The notes under the pieces are model-generated. The model ran no database searches and was not told where the DNA came from. It was given only the letters and a program-made list of their open reading frames with translations. Below are positions 1 to 11,280 of a DNA stretch of 64,000 nt, in pieces. This stretch comes from Pseudoteredinibacter isoporae (GTDB lineage: Bacteria > Pseudomonadota > Gammaproteobacteria > Pseudomonadales > Cellvibrionaceae). The stretch is taken from the NCBI RefSeq assembly GCF_011602085.1, contig NZ_JAAONY010000002.1, positions 372,001 to 436,000 on the forward strand. The letters run 5' to 3'. Numbering within the stretch: position 1 is the stretch's first letter; each line of letters begins with the position of its first letter. Position numbers and translations under genes: made by a program.

Positions 1-224
1 GACGCAAAGCGACGGCGATCTGGATGGGGGCAATACACACCCGGGAAGGAAGCGGCAATATCCGCAAGGCTCATAATAAAACCGCCGTGAGGCGCGCCCT
101 GACTGTTTTGAAAATGGGGCAAAACCTCTGCGGAAATCTTCACATAGCCTTCCCGCCACTCTTCAATCGTAACGCCCAGATGATCATTAAATGGAGGTTG
201 TTGTTTGCCATCCCAGTGATTCAT
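1..224 (-). CDS. PaaI-type hotdog thioesterase, N-terminal part (cut by window edge)
   Basis: The minus strand from an ATG at 224 reads without a stop to base 1, giving 74 residues that begin MNHWDGKQQPPFNDHLGV. The stretch NSQGAPHGGFIMSLADIA is the hotdog-fold signature of PaaI/YdiI-type acyl-CoA thioesterases (a conserved HGG followed by the central helix), which hydrolyse CoA thioesters in the cytoplasm. The C-terminal half lies outside the window, so catalytic residues beyond the HGG helix cannot be checked. The substrate is unknown. Confidence 0.7.
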   Translation of the reverse strand, partial: MNHWDGKQQPPFNDHLGVTIEEWREGYVKISAEVLPHFQNSQGAPHGGFIMSLADIAASFPGVYCPHPDRRRFA

Positions 225-324
225 ATTGTGCGTCCTGTGTATTTAGCCATGCCCCTGCTGATCCAGCGAAGCAATGAGTCAGTTGCTAAATTGTCGGCGA
301 TTCCCCTGGGAAGCACAATGGCGA

Positions 325-750
325 TCACAGCCCGGTTTCATGCTGCCATTGACAGCGCACCCGAGACACTTCGGTGCCTGGGCGATGATAATCTTCATCG
401 CAGGTCCAGCTGAAAGTGTGATTACCAGACAGTTCTGTCTCCAAATGCACAGTCGCATCCACCCAGTACATTTTTGACAACAGGGCTTCAAAGGCCTTTA
501 ACCACTCTTCCCACTCGTACTCAATGGCCTGATACGAAGCGCCAAAATGCATGACTTCCGTTTGATAGCCCATCATATTGGTTTCAATACGGGGGATAGC
601 AAACATTTCCTGACTTAAAAACGGCCACTGTTCGGCATTGGGCAAGGCCAGCATCGCCGAGCGATTAATCCGGCGACGCTCTTGATCACAACTCAATCCA
701 ACGGCATCTTTAATACAGCCGTAAACAATGGATTCTTGATCCCCAGACAT
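325..750 (-). CDS. Conserved-looking hypothetical protein, 141 aa
   Basis: An ATG-started 141-residue frame with normal composition, lying between the thioesterase and the lipoprotein gene on the same strand. It has no signal peptide or membrane segment. It is rich in Trp, Tyr and Glu in the middle (FGASYQAIEYEWEEWLKAFE) and has two N-terminal cysteines spaced about nine residues apart. I do not recognise the family and assign no function. It is probably a real gene because it fills the space and has no competing frame of better quality. Confidence 0.6.
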   Translation of the reverse strand: MSGDQESIVYGCIKDAVGLSCDQERRRINRSAMLALPNAEQWPFLSQEMFAIPRIETNMMGYQTEVMHFGASYQAIEYEWEEWLKAFEALLSKMYWVDATVHLETELSGNHTFSWTCDEDYHRPGTEVSRVRCQWQHETGL

Positions 751-811
751 AGTCAGTACCTTTTCTACAACTCCAGACGCTCAATATTGCAGCTGAAGAA
801 ACAATCAATCT

Positions 812-1486
812 TTAAAAAATCCACCAGCCACCAGACTGCAACCGTTTTTCACACCGCCTGAGCTGTGCACCATAGGTTTTTGCCTGACGTGCAACTTTTT
901 TTGCGGTTTTCACCAGCCAGGATTTTTTACGGTAGGTTTTTCGCTCAAAGCCGCCATGCCCTTCATGGTAAGCCAGGTATAAATTGTAGGTGTCGTTCTT
1001 TTTGATGCCCAAACGTTTATGGCTTTGGTGGTTGTACCAGCCAATAAAATCGATGGCATCATCAAAGTCATCCCGATCCGCACTCCAACGGCCAGCAGAT
1101 TTCATATACCAATCCCAGGTGCCGTCTTTAGCTTGGGCATAACCATAAGCGCTGCTTTTTCTCGGGCCGGGAATGATCCAGAGGATTTTCGTGCGCGGCG
1201 GTGCAGCATCATCTTTGAAGCTGGATTCCTGCTTCATCATGGCCATCATCACTTCGATGGGTGTGCCCCAGCGTTTTTTGGAATCGGCGGCATCATCGTA
1301 CCAATCGTCTTTCTCATCAAAGATATCGCAGAGATTGGAGGTATTGGATGGTGGCGAGCTGGCACAACCCACCACGGAGAGAAGTAGAAATGCTGCAAAC
1401 AAAACCTTCAAGGCGCGCCAGGGGGCGCTGGGGAAAGAAGCATTCGGACAGCATTTGCTCATAGACGATTCGCTCTGTGAATTCAC
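812..1486 (-). CDS. SLT-domain lipoprotein (putative lytic transglycosylase)
   Basis: 224 residues. A hydrophobic stretch ending LLSVVGCASS is a lipobox (cleavage before Cys41), so the product should be an anchored lipoprotein. After it, MMAMMKQESSFKDD carries the catalytic-type Glu of soluble lytic transglycosylase (SLT) domains. SSAYGYAQAKDGTWDWY matches the SLT motif around the conserved Gly-Tyr-Gln, and the later FIGWYNHQSHKRLG and NLYLAYHEGHGGF segments fit the rest of the fold. It would cleave the peptidoglycan glycan strand. The GTG at 1486 follows directly on the ligA stop; an ATG at 1462 (MSKCCPNA) is an equally plausible start. It lies downstream of ligA in the same direction. Confidence 0.75.
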   Translation of the reverse strand: MNSQSESSMSKCCPNASFPSAPWRALKVLFAAFLLLSVVGCASSPPSNTSNLCDIFDEKDDWYDDAADSKKRWGTPIEVMMAMMKQESSFKDDAAPPRTKILWIIPGPRKSSAYGYAQAKDGTWDWYMKSAGRWSADRDDFDDAIDFIGWYNHQSHKRLGIKKNDTYNLYLAYHEGHGGFERKTYRKKSWLVKTAKKVARQAKTYGAQLRRCEKRLQSGGWWIF

Positions 1487-3541
<2,055 letters not shown>

Positions 3542-3637
3542 TCAATGACTTTTATTTGGAGCAATAGGAAGCAAAGGCCCATCTAATGGACCAAGGCTCG
3601 CACAGAGCGAGCCATCAAATCAATGCTAAAACGGATA

Positions 3638-4612
3638 TTAAGATTGGCGGGACAATTGGCGACGAGCAAACTCGCGCACACGCTGACGACAATGCTCAAT
3701 GGTTTGTTGAGTCATCACACTGCGGTTTTCGTCTTTTAGTTCACCGCCCAAACTTTCACACAGGGCCTGGGTGGTTTCCACCATGGCCTCGAAAGCATTC
3801 AGGCTATCACCATTAATCGGCAAGGTCAGGAAGAAGCTCACACCCGGGGTTTCAAAGGTGCTCATAGCGTCAAGATCGAAAGTGCCCGGCACCACCATAT
3901 TGGCCATACTGAACAAAATTTCGCCGGAGCCATCGGCTTCGCTGTGGCGGTGAAAAATATTCATGGTACCGAAACGCATACCCTTGGACAGCAATACCTT
4001 CAATAAATCCTCACCCTGGAAACGGGTACCGCCCGGCGCCATCACATTAATGATGATCACTTCTTCCGGGTCCTGGCCACCGTGAGGGTCCAGTGATTCT
4101 TCTGTAGCTACCTCCTCGCGGGTCACACTACGAGGGGAAGAAACAATCCCCTCTTCCAAGGCGGCACTGGAATCCATCTCATTGAATACCGGCTCACGTC
4201 GCCCGGAATGGTAATCCAGCTCGGACTCATCAATGCCGGGCTCCTGATGCTCGTCGGCCTGCTCATGCACAGAATCCATCAGCATCGGGACTTTTTCATC
4301 CAGATTCAGACTCACCTGCTCTGGAACCGCTCGGGATTTAGTGCCGGGAGGGGTAAAGGCCTTGCGAACTTCAGTGTTCAGATCGTCCGCCTCAGACGGG
4401 TCGCGATTGACCACGCGGGCGCCACCATTGGGCAGCTCACTGCCGTACTCTTCCTCGCCCTCGCGGTCGAGATTGTGCTGCATATTCAAAGACATGCGAA
4501 TGGAGTCCCGGCGATTCTGACGCATACGTCGAATACCGTCGAGTACCACACCGACAATCAGCAGCACGATGATAATGGTCAGAACATGCTGCATTTCAAA
4601 ATCGAAAGTCAT
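3638..4612 (-). CDS. zipA: Cell division protein ZipA
   Basis: 324 residues. An N-terminal membrane anchor (VLTIIIVLLIVGVVLDGI) is followed by a short basic stretch, a long acidic, Pro/Glu-rich linker, and from about residue 185 the FtsZ-binding domain (EEVIIINVMAPGGTRFQGEDLLKVLLSKGMRFG, FSMANMVVPGTFDLDAM, TPGVSFFLTLP). ZipA tethers FtsZ to the inner membrane during divisome assembly and is restricted to Gammaproteobacteria. The ATG at 4594 (MQHVLTII) would give the compact N terminus typical of the family and may be the true start, but neither site has a clear ribosome binding site. It lies between smc and ligA. Confidence 0.93.
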   Translation of the reverse strand: MTFDFEMQHVLTIIIVLLIVGVVLDGIRRMRQNRRDSIRMSLNMQHNLDREGEEEYGSELPNGGARVVNRDPSEADDLNTEVRKAFTPPGTKSRAVPEQVSLNLDEKVPMLMDSVHEQADEHQEPGIDESELDYHSGRREPVFNEMDSSAALEEGIVSSPRSVTREEVATEESLDPHGGQDPEEVIIINVMAPGGTRFQGEDLLKVLLSKGMRFGTMNIFHRHSEADGSGEILFSMANMVVPGTFDLDAMSTFETPGVSFFLTLPINGDSLNAFEAMVETTQALCESLGGELKDENRSVMTQQTIEHCRQRVREFARRQLSRQS

Positions 4613-4726
4613 CCTTATTATTGCCCCTCAAGCTCTTCCCCACTGGGCCACCCCCCTGGCAGCAACCGGGAATCTTTTTTGCCCACTCCTTCAATAGAAA
4701 AATACGGTGGGCAAAAGTTCAATCTC

Positions 4727-7700
4727 TTACATGGCTGCCAGTTCGGCCGCCTCATCAACATCCACGCTAACCAGCCTGGAAACACCCGGCTCATGCATGG
4801 TAACACCCAACAGCTGATGCGCCATCTCCATCGCGATCTTGTTGTGGGTAATATAAATAAACTGTACGTGTTTGGACATCTCTTCCACCATGCGCGCATA
4901 ACGCCCCACGTTGGCATCATCCAATGGCGCATCAACCTCATCGAGGATACAGAACGGCGCCGGGTTCAAACGGAAAATCGAGAATACCAGCGCAATCGCT
5001 GTCAGTGCTTTCTCACCACCGGACAACAGGTGAATTGTGCTGTTACGCTTACCGGGAGGACGCGCCATAATCGCGATACCGGTATCCAGCAAATCATCAC
5101 CGGTCAGTTCCAGATAGGCATGACCACCACCAAAGACTTTCGGGAACAACTCCTGCAAGCTTTCATTCACCTGATCGAAGGTGTCCTTAAAGCGAGAGCG
5201 GGTTTCCTTGTCGATTTTCTTAATGGCGTTTTCCAGCGTTTCCAAGGCATCTTCCAGATCCTTGTTCTGGGTATCCAGATAGGTTTTACGCTCGGACTCG
5301 GTTTTGTATTCATCAATCGCCGCCAGGTTAATGGGCCCCAAACGGCTGATGCGATTGCCAATACGCTCCAACTCCTCTTCCATGGGCTTTTCCTGGGCAT
5401 CTTCCGGCAACTGTTCAATCAATGTCGGCAGATGGAAACCGTCGTCAACCAACTGGGTTTCAACGGTGCTGCGCTGAACTTCAACCTCGCGGGTGAACAA
5501 ACGTTCTTGCTCCAGGCGAGTGCGCACGGATTGAATTTCATGTTCGGCTTTGCTGCGATCCTGTTCAATTTGACGCAACTTGGCTTCCACATCTTCTACC
5601 GCGCGACGGGCTTCAGCCAACTCACCTTCCACCGTCAGGCGATCTTCCAGGCGCTCTTCGAGCTCCATTTTGTATTCTTCAATCGGGTCGCGGTTTTCAC
5701 CCAGAGTCGCCTGCAATTGCTCTCGGCGATCCTGAGAGCGCTGCACTTGATCGCGCAGACGATCGATTCCCGCACGCATGCTGTCCAACTGGGTACGCAG
5801 TGACTGATAGCGAATGGCTAATTCGTGACCCCGATCTTTATCATGACGAGCACGCTGACGGGCCTGATCCAGTTTTTCACGCAGATCGTCGCGCTTGCTC
5901 AATAATTCTTCGCGCTTGTCGGTGTCCTGCTCCATTGCATCAATGGCTTCTTGCAGAATCATACGCGCTTCGGACAAGGATTCAGCCTCATTGTCCATTT
6001 GTTCTTTGGCTTCGCTGATCTCGCTGTCCAGGCGCTGACGGCGCATGGTGGTTTGCTCAACCTGTACTTGTTTGGCACTGACCTGGGAACGCAATTCACC
6101 GTAACGGCGATTCAAATCTTCCGCTTCGCGACGCTTGGCTTCACGCTGCTGCTCCAGATCTTTAATGTTATCGCGGCGCTGATCCTTGGCCTCGCTCAGC
6201 TGTTCGACCTGCTCTTCCAACTCCGCAATGCTGGCCGTCAATTCTTCCAGTTCTTGCTTACGCGCCAGTACACCGGAGGCGGCATCGCTGTCTTTCGCAA
6301 CGCGCATCCAGTTGGCACCTAACCAGATGCCTTCTTTGGTCATGACTGATTGGCCAGCGGACAAACTGGAACGCATGGCGAGGGCCGCGCTTAAATCTTC
6401 AGCGGCGAGAACATTGGCCAATAAATGACTGACGTCCGCCGAGCCCTTAACAAAATTGGCCAGGCTTTTCGCATCGACGCTGGCTTTACTGCTGCCAGCA
6501 TCCAGTAAGACCAATTCACCCTGATCCAGTTGCGCAAACACATCCGCGACTTGATCAAGGCCATTGGTACACACCGCCTGCAAGTGATTACCCAATGCGG
6601 TTTCTACGGCCATTTCCCAACCGCTATCCACTTGCAGCTGCTCAGCCAAACGGGGTTTGTCGGCCAGCCCCTGCTCACTCAGCCAGTCACTGACCGCTTC
6701 GTTTTGCTGTCCCATTGCGGCCTGCTGCAAAGCTTCAAGTGATGCATGGCGACCGCGCATGCTCGACAACTGGCTGCGCAACTGGTCCAGCTTTTCGCTG
6801 TCGCTGTTGCTCTGCTCACGCTGTTCATTGATGGACTCGCCCATTTCTTCAACTGCAGCACGTTTGGCATCGGCATCGATATCCAATTCCGCCATGCGCT
6901 CACTCAGTTCGGCGATTTCTTCATCCACTTCCGAGGACTGCAAGTTGCCACGCTCTTCATCCAAACGCTTAATGCGTTCAAGCAAACGGGTTTGCACCTG
7001 TTCAAGGTGCTGAATTTTGGATTGCTCAACCTCAGCGCGTTGGCGAGGCTCTGCAGCCGTCTGGTTGAAACTGTCCCAGTCGATCTGCCAATCCTGCATG
7101 GCATCTTCAGCGTTTTGCAGGAAATCGCCGGAGTCTTCTTCGGCGGCTTTGATCATTTCCAATTCCGGTTCAATCTCAGCCAGTTCTTCTTCCCATTGAC
7201 GAGTTTTTTCTGTATCGGTCAATAAATGCTGTTCGGCTTCCTTGCAGTCGCGTTCGGTTTGTTCGAGATCGCGCTGCAATTCCTGGGAACGGGATTGGGC
7301 GTGCTGAATGTTCTGCTCAAGGCGGGCAATGTCTGAACCCGCCGCATAAAAGCGGCCTTGAACCTCGTTGAATTTATCACCCAACTCGGTGTGTTGCAGA
7401 CGGCACTCTTCGATCTCGGTATCTTTACCTACCTGATCGGTCACGAAAGATTCTACTTTCAGCTCGAGTTCGGTAATGATGCCCTGCTTGGATTTGGCCT
7501 GCTCATCCAGAATTTGAAAACGCAAAGCCTGCAGCTGAGCCTTCAGCAAACGTTCTTCTTTTTTGAATTCGGTGTATTTTTCGGCTGCAACCGATTGGCG
7601 CTCGAGGCGAGACAACTGGCGTTCCAGCTCATCGCGGATGTCCGTCAGGCGCTCCATGTTTTCCATGGTACGGCGCATACGGTTTTCAGTATCGCGACGG

Positions 7701-8227
7701 CGCTCTTTGTATTTGGAAATACCTGCCGCTTCTTCAATATAAACACGCAGCTCTTCCGGCTTGGCTTCAATCAAGCGGGAGATCATGCCCTGCTCAATAA
7801 TGGCGTAACTGCGTGGCCCCAGGCCGGTGCCCAGAAAGATATCGGTAATGTCACGGCGACGGCATTTGTTGCCGTTAAGGTAGTAAGTATTGGTGGCGTC
7901 GCGGGTTACTTTACGCTTTACAGAGATTTCACTGTAACCGGCGTACTCCCCAACCAGGGTGCCATCACTGTTATCAAAGATCAGTTCGATGGAGGCCTGA
8001 CCGACAGGCTTACGGCCACCGGAACCGTTGAAAATAACATCCGTCATGGACTCACCGCGAAGATTCTTCGCAGAGGACTCCCCCATTACCCAGCGTACGG
8101 CATCAATGGTATTGGATTTACCACAGCCGTTGGGGCCAACAATGGCACACAGGTTTGATGGAAAGGAAACCGTCGTTGGATCTACGAACGATTTAAAACC
8201 TGCTAGCTTAATGCACTTTAGCCGCAT
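4727..8227 (-). CDS. smc: Chromosome segregation ATPase SMC
   Basis: 1166 residues. Walker A (GPNGCGKSNTIDAVRWVMG) lies at the N terminus, long coiled coils flank a hinge at roughly residues 500-660, and the C-terminal head carries the ABC signature LLSGGEKALTAIAL and Walker B FCILDEVDAPLDDANV. This is the full SMC plan. The protein forms the condensin-like complex with ScpA and ScpB that compacts and segregates the chromosome. It is first in the minus-strand smc-zipA-ligA block. The 219 bp upstream of it, up to ccmI, hold no gene that I can see. Confidence 0.97.
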   Translation of the reverse strand: MRLKCIKLAGFKSFVDPTTVSFPSNLCAIVGPNGCGKSNTIDAVRWVMGESSAKNLRGESMTDVIFNGSGGRKPVGQASIELIFDNSDGTLVGEYAGYSEISVKRKVTRDATNTYYLNGNKCRRRDITDIFLGTGLGPRSYAIIEQGMISRLIEAKPEELRVYIEEAAGISKYKERRRDTENRMRRTMENMERLTDIRDELERQLSRLERQSVAAEKYTEFKKEERLLKAQLQALRFQILDEQAKSKQGIITELELKVESFVTDQVGKDTEIEECRLQHTELGDKFNEVQGRFYAAGSDIARLEQNIQHAQSRSQELQRDLEQTERDCKEAEQHLLTDTEKTRQWEEELAEIEPELEMIKAAEEDSGDFLQNAEDAMQDWQIDWDSFNQTAAEPRQRAEVEQSKIQHLEQVQTRLLERIKRLDEERGNLQSSEVDEEIAELSERMAELDIDADAKRAAVEEMGESINEQREQSNSDSEKLDQLRSQLSSMRGRHASLEALQQAAMGQQNEAVSDWLSEQGLADKPRLAEQLQVDSGWEMAVETALGNHLQAVCTNGLDQVADVFAQLDQGELVLLDAGSSKASVDAKSLANFVKGSADVSHLLANVLAAEDLSAALAMRSSLSAGQSVMTKEGIWLGANWMRVAKDSDAASGVLARKQELEELTASIAELEEQVEQLSEAKDQRRDNIKDLEQQREAKRREAEDLNRRYGELRSQVSAKQVQVEQTTMRRQRLDSEISEAKEQMDNEAESLSEARMILQEAIDAMEQDTDKREELLSKRDDLREKLDQARQRARHDKDRGHELAIRYQSLRTQLDSMRAGIDRLRDQVQRSQDRREQLQATLGENRDPIEEYKMELEERLEDRLTVEGELAEARRAVEDVEAKLRQIEQDRSKAEHEIQSVRTRLEQERLFTREVEVQRSTVETQLVDDGFHLPTLIEQLPEDAQEKPMEEELERIGNRISRLGPINLAAIDEYKTESERKTYLDTQNKDLEDALETLENAIKKIDKETRSRFKDTFDQVNESLQELFPKVFGGGHAYLELTGDDLLDTGIAIMARPPGKRNSTIHLLSGGEKALTAIALVFSIFRLNPAPFCILDEVDAPLDDANVGRYARMVEEMSKHVQFIYITHNKIAMEMAHQLLGVTMHEPGVSRLVSVDVDEAAELAAM

Positions 8228-8446
8228 AAATCCTTGTCACTCAATAGTCTTGCAATATATTGATTTTATTGTAGTTTTCTGAAGAGCCTGGAGGTTTTCA
8301 GAGACACAACCTAAAACCCGCCATTTTACACGTTTGACCAGGCTTTGGCACCCCGCAAAGCCCCAAGGAGAGGCAATCGGCGCCCATATTCATCCAGATT
8401 AACAAGGGTTACCCCACCCTACGCTGAACGCCGATTTTCAGAAGGT

Positions 8447-9751
8447 TTATAACTGCTTTTGAATTTGCAGAAGATGCTGGTCCTGACTGCTGTTGGCAAC
8501 CGGCCCCAATGTCACCTGCCAATCTCCAGGCTGGGGAATGGCTTGACCACTGGCGGACACTCGGGCCACCAACTCCAGCTGCGGGAACTGCGCAATCGAC
8601 ATGCCCGGCGCCATCGCCATGGCCTCGCTCAGCTCTATTTCCGCCGGCAGATCCTTTACTTTTAAGCGGGAGATCGCCAGCGGCATGGGCGCTCCCTGCC
8701 AAGCCCTCGCGTAAACAAAGACCGCGTGCTCAGGGTTCAGCTGTATACCGTCCGCCACATCAATCTTTAGCTTCAAACTCAAGCTGGATGGCTGTTCTTG
8801 GGCCTCTTGGCCAGATGAAACCTGATGTGGTGAAACTTGAGCCACGGCGCCCGAAGATACAGGACCTCCGTTCTGCTCAGCCAGAAGTGCCCTGGCCCGC
8901 AACACACCCGCGGCCAGAGACTGGGAGCCCGCCGACTGAGGGCCCAGCAATTTAATCGCTTTTTCCCATTGCTCGATCGCCTTCTGATAGCGCTCAGTCT
9001 GGAAATAGCGAATGCCATCCAAACCCAGTGCCACATGACTGTTCGGGTCTAATGACAGTGTCTTGTCAATCAGGGCTTCGGCATCAGGAGTAATGCGATT
9101 CCCCCCCACCACGAACAACAGCTGTGCCAGCTCACCCATCACCAAAGGGGATTCATCGATGGCGAGAATTGCGCGATACGCATTGATGGCCGTCGGGTAC
9201 TCCTGCAGATCCGCAGCGTTTCTGGCCAACAGATACAAATACTGGGTATTCTCCGGATCTTTCTCCAGGCGCTCTTCCAACTGGGACATCAAGCGTCGCG
9301 CCAGAGCCGGGTCAGGATCTTTACCGGCCTGTATAGCCTGGGTATCCGCCATAAACTTGTCACGAATCTCTTCGGTAATTCGAATATCTTCGCTGGCCCC
9401 GTTGTATTGATAAAAGCCGAACACGAATACCGCCAGCACAGCGGCTGACAACAAAAAGACCACTCTTCCGGAGCTGCTTGCAGATGCTGATCCAGACTCA
9501 CTCGGCTGCTTTTCGGCTTCCACCAGCTCAAGATCCATCTCTCGGCACAAGGCCTCATGCTGGGCTTCGTCCAAATCGCCCGCCTTGAGCTGCTCGTCCA
9601 ACTCGGCACGGCGCTGGTCATAAAGATCCACATTCAGGGTCTGTCGCTCCCTGCTCGCCTTTTGCTCGCTTTCACGAACCAGCAGCGGCCAAAAAACAAA
9701 CACCAATGCCAGCAGGATAAGTAAGGCTGCCCCCAACCAAATAGACACCAT
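8447..9751 (-). CDS. ccmI: c-type cytochrome biogenesis protein CcmI
   Basis: 434 residues. Two membrane segments (near residues 5-25, and RVVFLLSAAVLAVFVFGFY near 95-113) flank a short Glu-rich loop, followed by TPR repeats (LEKDPENTQYLYLLARNAADLQEY, FQTERYQKAIEQWEKAIKLL) and a C-terminal periplasmic domain. This is the CcmI/CycH plan: a membrane chaperone that delivers apocytochrome c to the heme ligation complex of System I maturation. The ATG overlaps the ccmH stop region (TAAATG), so the two genes are translationally close. The rest of the ccm operon would lie upstream of ccmH but is not here; the tRNA genes begin instead. Confidence 0.9.
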   Translation of the reverse strand: MVSIWLGAALLILLALVFVFWPLLVRESEQKASRERQTLNVDLYDQRRAELDEQLKAGDLDEAQHEALCREMDLELVEAEKQPSESGSASASSSGRVVFLLSAAVLAVFVFGFYQYNGASEDIRITEEIRDKFMADTQAIQAGKDPDPALARRLMSQLEERLEKDPENTQYLYLLARNAADLQEYPTAINAYRAILAIDESPLVMGELAQLLFVVGGNRITPDAEALIDKTLSLDPNSHVALGLDGIRYFQTERYQKAIEQWEKAIKLLGPQSAGSQSLAAGVLRARALLAEQNGGPVSSGAVAQVSPHQVSSGQEAQEQPSSLSLKLKIDVADGIQLNPEHAVFVYARAWQGAPMPLAISRLKVKDLPAEIELSEAMAMAPGMSIAQFPQLELVARVSASGQAIPQPGDWQVTLGPVANSSQDQHLLQIQKQL

Positions 9752-10243
9752 TTAATTTTGATCCTTTTCTTTTTCTTCTCGGGCTTCGCGCAGGATTTCA
9801 TCCAAACGCTCTTTATCAATCTCCACCGTTTGCTCTACCGGTGCCTGACGGCGGAAAATAAAGAACGCCACAATCAGGCCCAGCAACAGCAAGGCAATTG
9901 GCCCACCCCATAACAACAGGGTCTTAGCCCCAAGGCGTGGGCGGTACAAGACATAGTCGCCATAGCGGGCAACCATATAGTCTTTGATTTCTTCATCACT
10001 CTGCCCTTCCTGTAACAAGCGATGCAGCTCCCGGCGCAAATCCGAAGCAATCGGAGAGTCTGAGCCCGACAGATTCTGGTTCTGACACTTGGGACAGCGC
10101 AACTCATCCACCAACACCAGGTAACGCTCCCTCAAGGATGGGTCATCAAATTCATAGAGATCCACCACCGCCTGCGCAGAAGTAGCCGTAATAAAAAGGA
10201 ACAGAAGGAAAAAACAGCGATTGATTAACGTCATGTTATTCAC
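9752..10243 (-). CDS. ccmH: Cytochrome c maturation thiol protein CcmH
   Basis: 163 residues with an N-terminal signal peptide (FLLFLFITATSAQA), the redox motif LRCPKCQNQNL at about residues 47-57, and a C-terminal transmembrane helix (TLLLWGGPIALLLLGLIVAFFIF). This is the CcmH/CycL family, which reduces or handles the CXXC thiols of apocytochrome c before heme attachment in the periplasm. It is the CcmH-only form, with CcmI separate. No other ccm gene precedes it on this strand within 240 bp, so either the pair stands apart from the rest of the ccm operon or it has its own promoter. Confidence 0.93.
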   Translation of the reverse strand: MNNMTLINRCFFLLFLFITATSAQAVVDLYEFDDPSLRERYLVLVDELRCPKCQNQNLSGSDSPIASDLRRELHRLLQEGQSDEEIKDYMVARYGDYVLYRPRLGAKTLLLWGGPIALLLLGLIVAFFIFRRQAPVEQTVEIDKERLDEILREAREEKEKDQN

Positions 10244-10437
10244 AAATTAGCCGAATGAACCCGCTCTGGTCGCCAGGGATCGGGACTGCAGAGCTGGAAA
10301 TTGCCCGCAGTATAACAATGCAAACCCCAGTAACCCATACCCTGCACACAATTCCAGCGCTAAGCCACTGCTTTTGTTGACTTTTTATGCAAATTTCAGC
10401 TTTTCACAAGAAAGGTGAAGTTTTTATGAAAAAACGG

Positions 10438-10465
10438 TTGACGCAAAAAGATTAATCATTAATAT
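10438..10465 (+). promoter_or_regulatory. Sigma-70 promoter of the tRNA-Val/tRNA-Asp unit
   Basis: TTGACG at 10438-10443 and TAATAT at 10460-10465 are separated by 16 bp. A GC-rich discriminator (GCCGCTCC) follows, as is typical of growth-rate- and ppGpp-controlled stable-RNA promoters. tRNA-Val begins 17 bp downstream of the -10 box. Confidence 0.65.
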
Positions 10466-10482
10466 ACGCCGCTCCTGACAGC

Positions 10483-10558
10483 GGGTGGTTAGCTCAGCTG
10501 GGAGAGCATCGCCCTTACAAGGCGAGGGTCACAGGTTCGATCCCTGTACCACCCACCA
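10483..10558 (+). tRNA. tRNA-Val (anticodon TAC)
   Basis: A 76-nt cloverleaf with encoded CCA. The acceptor GGGTGGT pairs with ACCACCC, the D-arm is AGCTCAGCTGGGAGAGC, the anticodon loop CTTACAA is closed by TCGCC/GGCGA, and the T-arm is ACAGGTTCGATCCCTGT. The anticodon TAC reads GUA/GUG valine codons. Confidence 0.97.
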
Positions 10559-10602
10559 CTTTACTAGCGTGATAAATAAAGTGGCCTGAATGTCAGATAC
10601 GC

Positions 10603-10679
10603 GGACCGGTAGTTCAGTTGGTTAGAATACCGGCCTGTCACGCCGGGGGTCGCGGGTTCGAGTCCCGTCCGGTCCGCCA
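10603..10679 (+). tRNA. tRNA-Asp (anticodon GTC)
   Basis: A 77-nt cloverleaf with encoded CCA. The acceptor GGACCGG pairs with CCGGTCC, the anticodon loop CTGTCAC is closed by CCGGC/GCCGG, and the T-arm is GCGGGTTCGAGTCCCGT. It lies 44 bp after tRNA-Val, so the two are probably cotranscribed. Its last 19 nt (10661-10679) are the founding copy of the tandem repeat that follows. Confidence 0.97.
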
Positions 10680-11270
10680 CTACTCCAAAAGGCTGCAAGC
10701 GATTGCAGCCTTTTTTTATTGCCCGAAAGAAAACCCCATAGACCGGATGGGCGAGAACCCGCGTGGTTCGACAAAATTGCCCGGAGCGATTTTGGATTGC
10801 GACGCCAGGAGCAACCCGAAGGGGCATTTGCAGGAGCAAATGATCAGTCCCGTCCGGTCCGCCACTATTCCAAAAGGCTGCAAGCGATTGCAGCCTTTTT
10901 TATTGCCCCAAAGAAACCCCATAGACCGGATGGGCGAGAACCCGCGCGGTTCGACAAAATCGCCTGGAGCGATTTTGGATTGCGACGCCAGGAGCAGCCC
11001 GAAGGGGCATTTGCAGGAGCAAATGATCAGTCCCGTCCGGTCCGCCACTATTTCAAAAGGCTGCAAGCGATTGAGCCTTTTTTTATTGCCCGAAAGAAAA
11101 CCCCATAGACCGGATGGGCGAGAACCCGCGTGGCTCGACAAAATCGTCTGGAGCGATTTTGGATTGCGACGTCAGGAGCAACCCAGAGGGGCATTTGCAG
11201 GAGCAAATGATCAGTCCCGTCCGGTCCGCCACTATTCCAAAAGGCTGCAAGCAGTTGCAGCTTTTTATAA
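10661..11270 (+). repeat. tRNA-Asp tail tandem repeat array (three full units plus a partial)
   Basis: The 19-nt end of tRNA-Asp recurs at 10846, 11029 and 11213, giving units of 185 bp (10661-10845), 183 bp (10846-11028) and 184 bp (11029-11212) and a partial fourth to about 11270. Each unit has the tRNA tail, a terminator hairpin (AAAGGCTGCAA-gcga-TTGCAGCCTTT plus a T-tract; degraded in unit 3 by loss of CA), and about 130 bp of conserved sequence ending GCAAATGATC. The units are near-identical, which implies recent homogenisation. Frames reading through the array reflect the repeat and are not treated as genes. The plan resembles the E. coli tyrT repeats (178-bp units with 19 nt of tRNA-Tyr tail). 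Confidence 0.92.
10687..10717 (+). terminator. Intrinsic terminator behind tRNA-Asp (repeat unit 1)
   Basis: A perfect 11-bp stem AAAGGCTGCAA/TTGCAGCCTTT with a GCGA loop is followed by T residues, starting 8 nt after the tRNA CCA end. The same hairpin recurs in unit 2 (about 10872-10901). Units 3 and 4 carry weaker versions. Confidence 0.8.
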
Positions 11271-11280
11271 CCCCAAGCTC

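Noticed and set aside
24-413. 129-codon plus-strand frame at the window start
   Set aside because: It is antisense to the PaaI-type thioesterase, whose hotdog signature is clear on the other strand.
4208-5803. 531-codon plus-strand frame opposite zipA and smc
   Set aside because: It lies antisense to two well-supported genes. High-GC third positions in the sense strand often leave such shadow frames open, and the protein matches no family.
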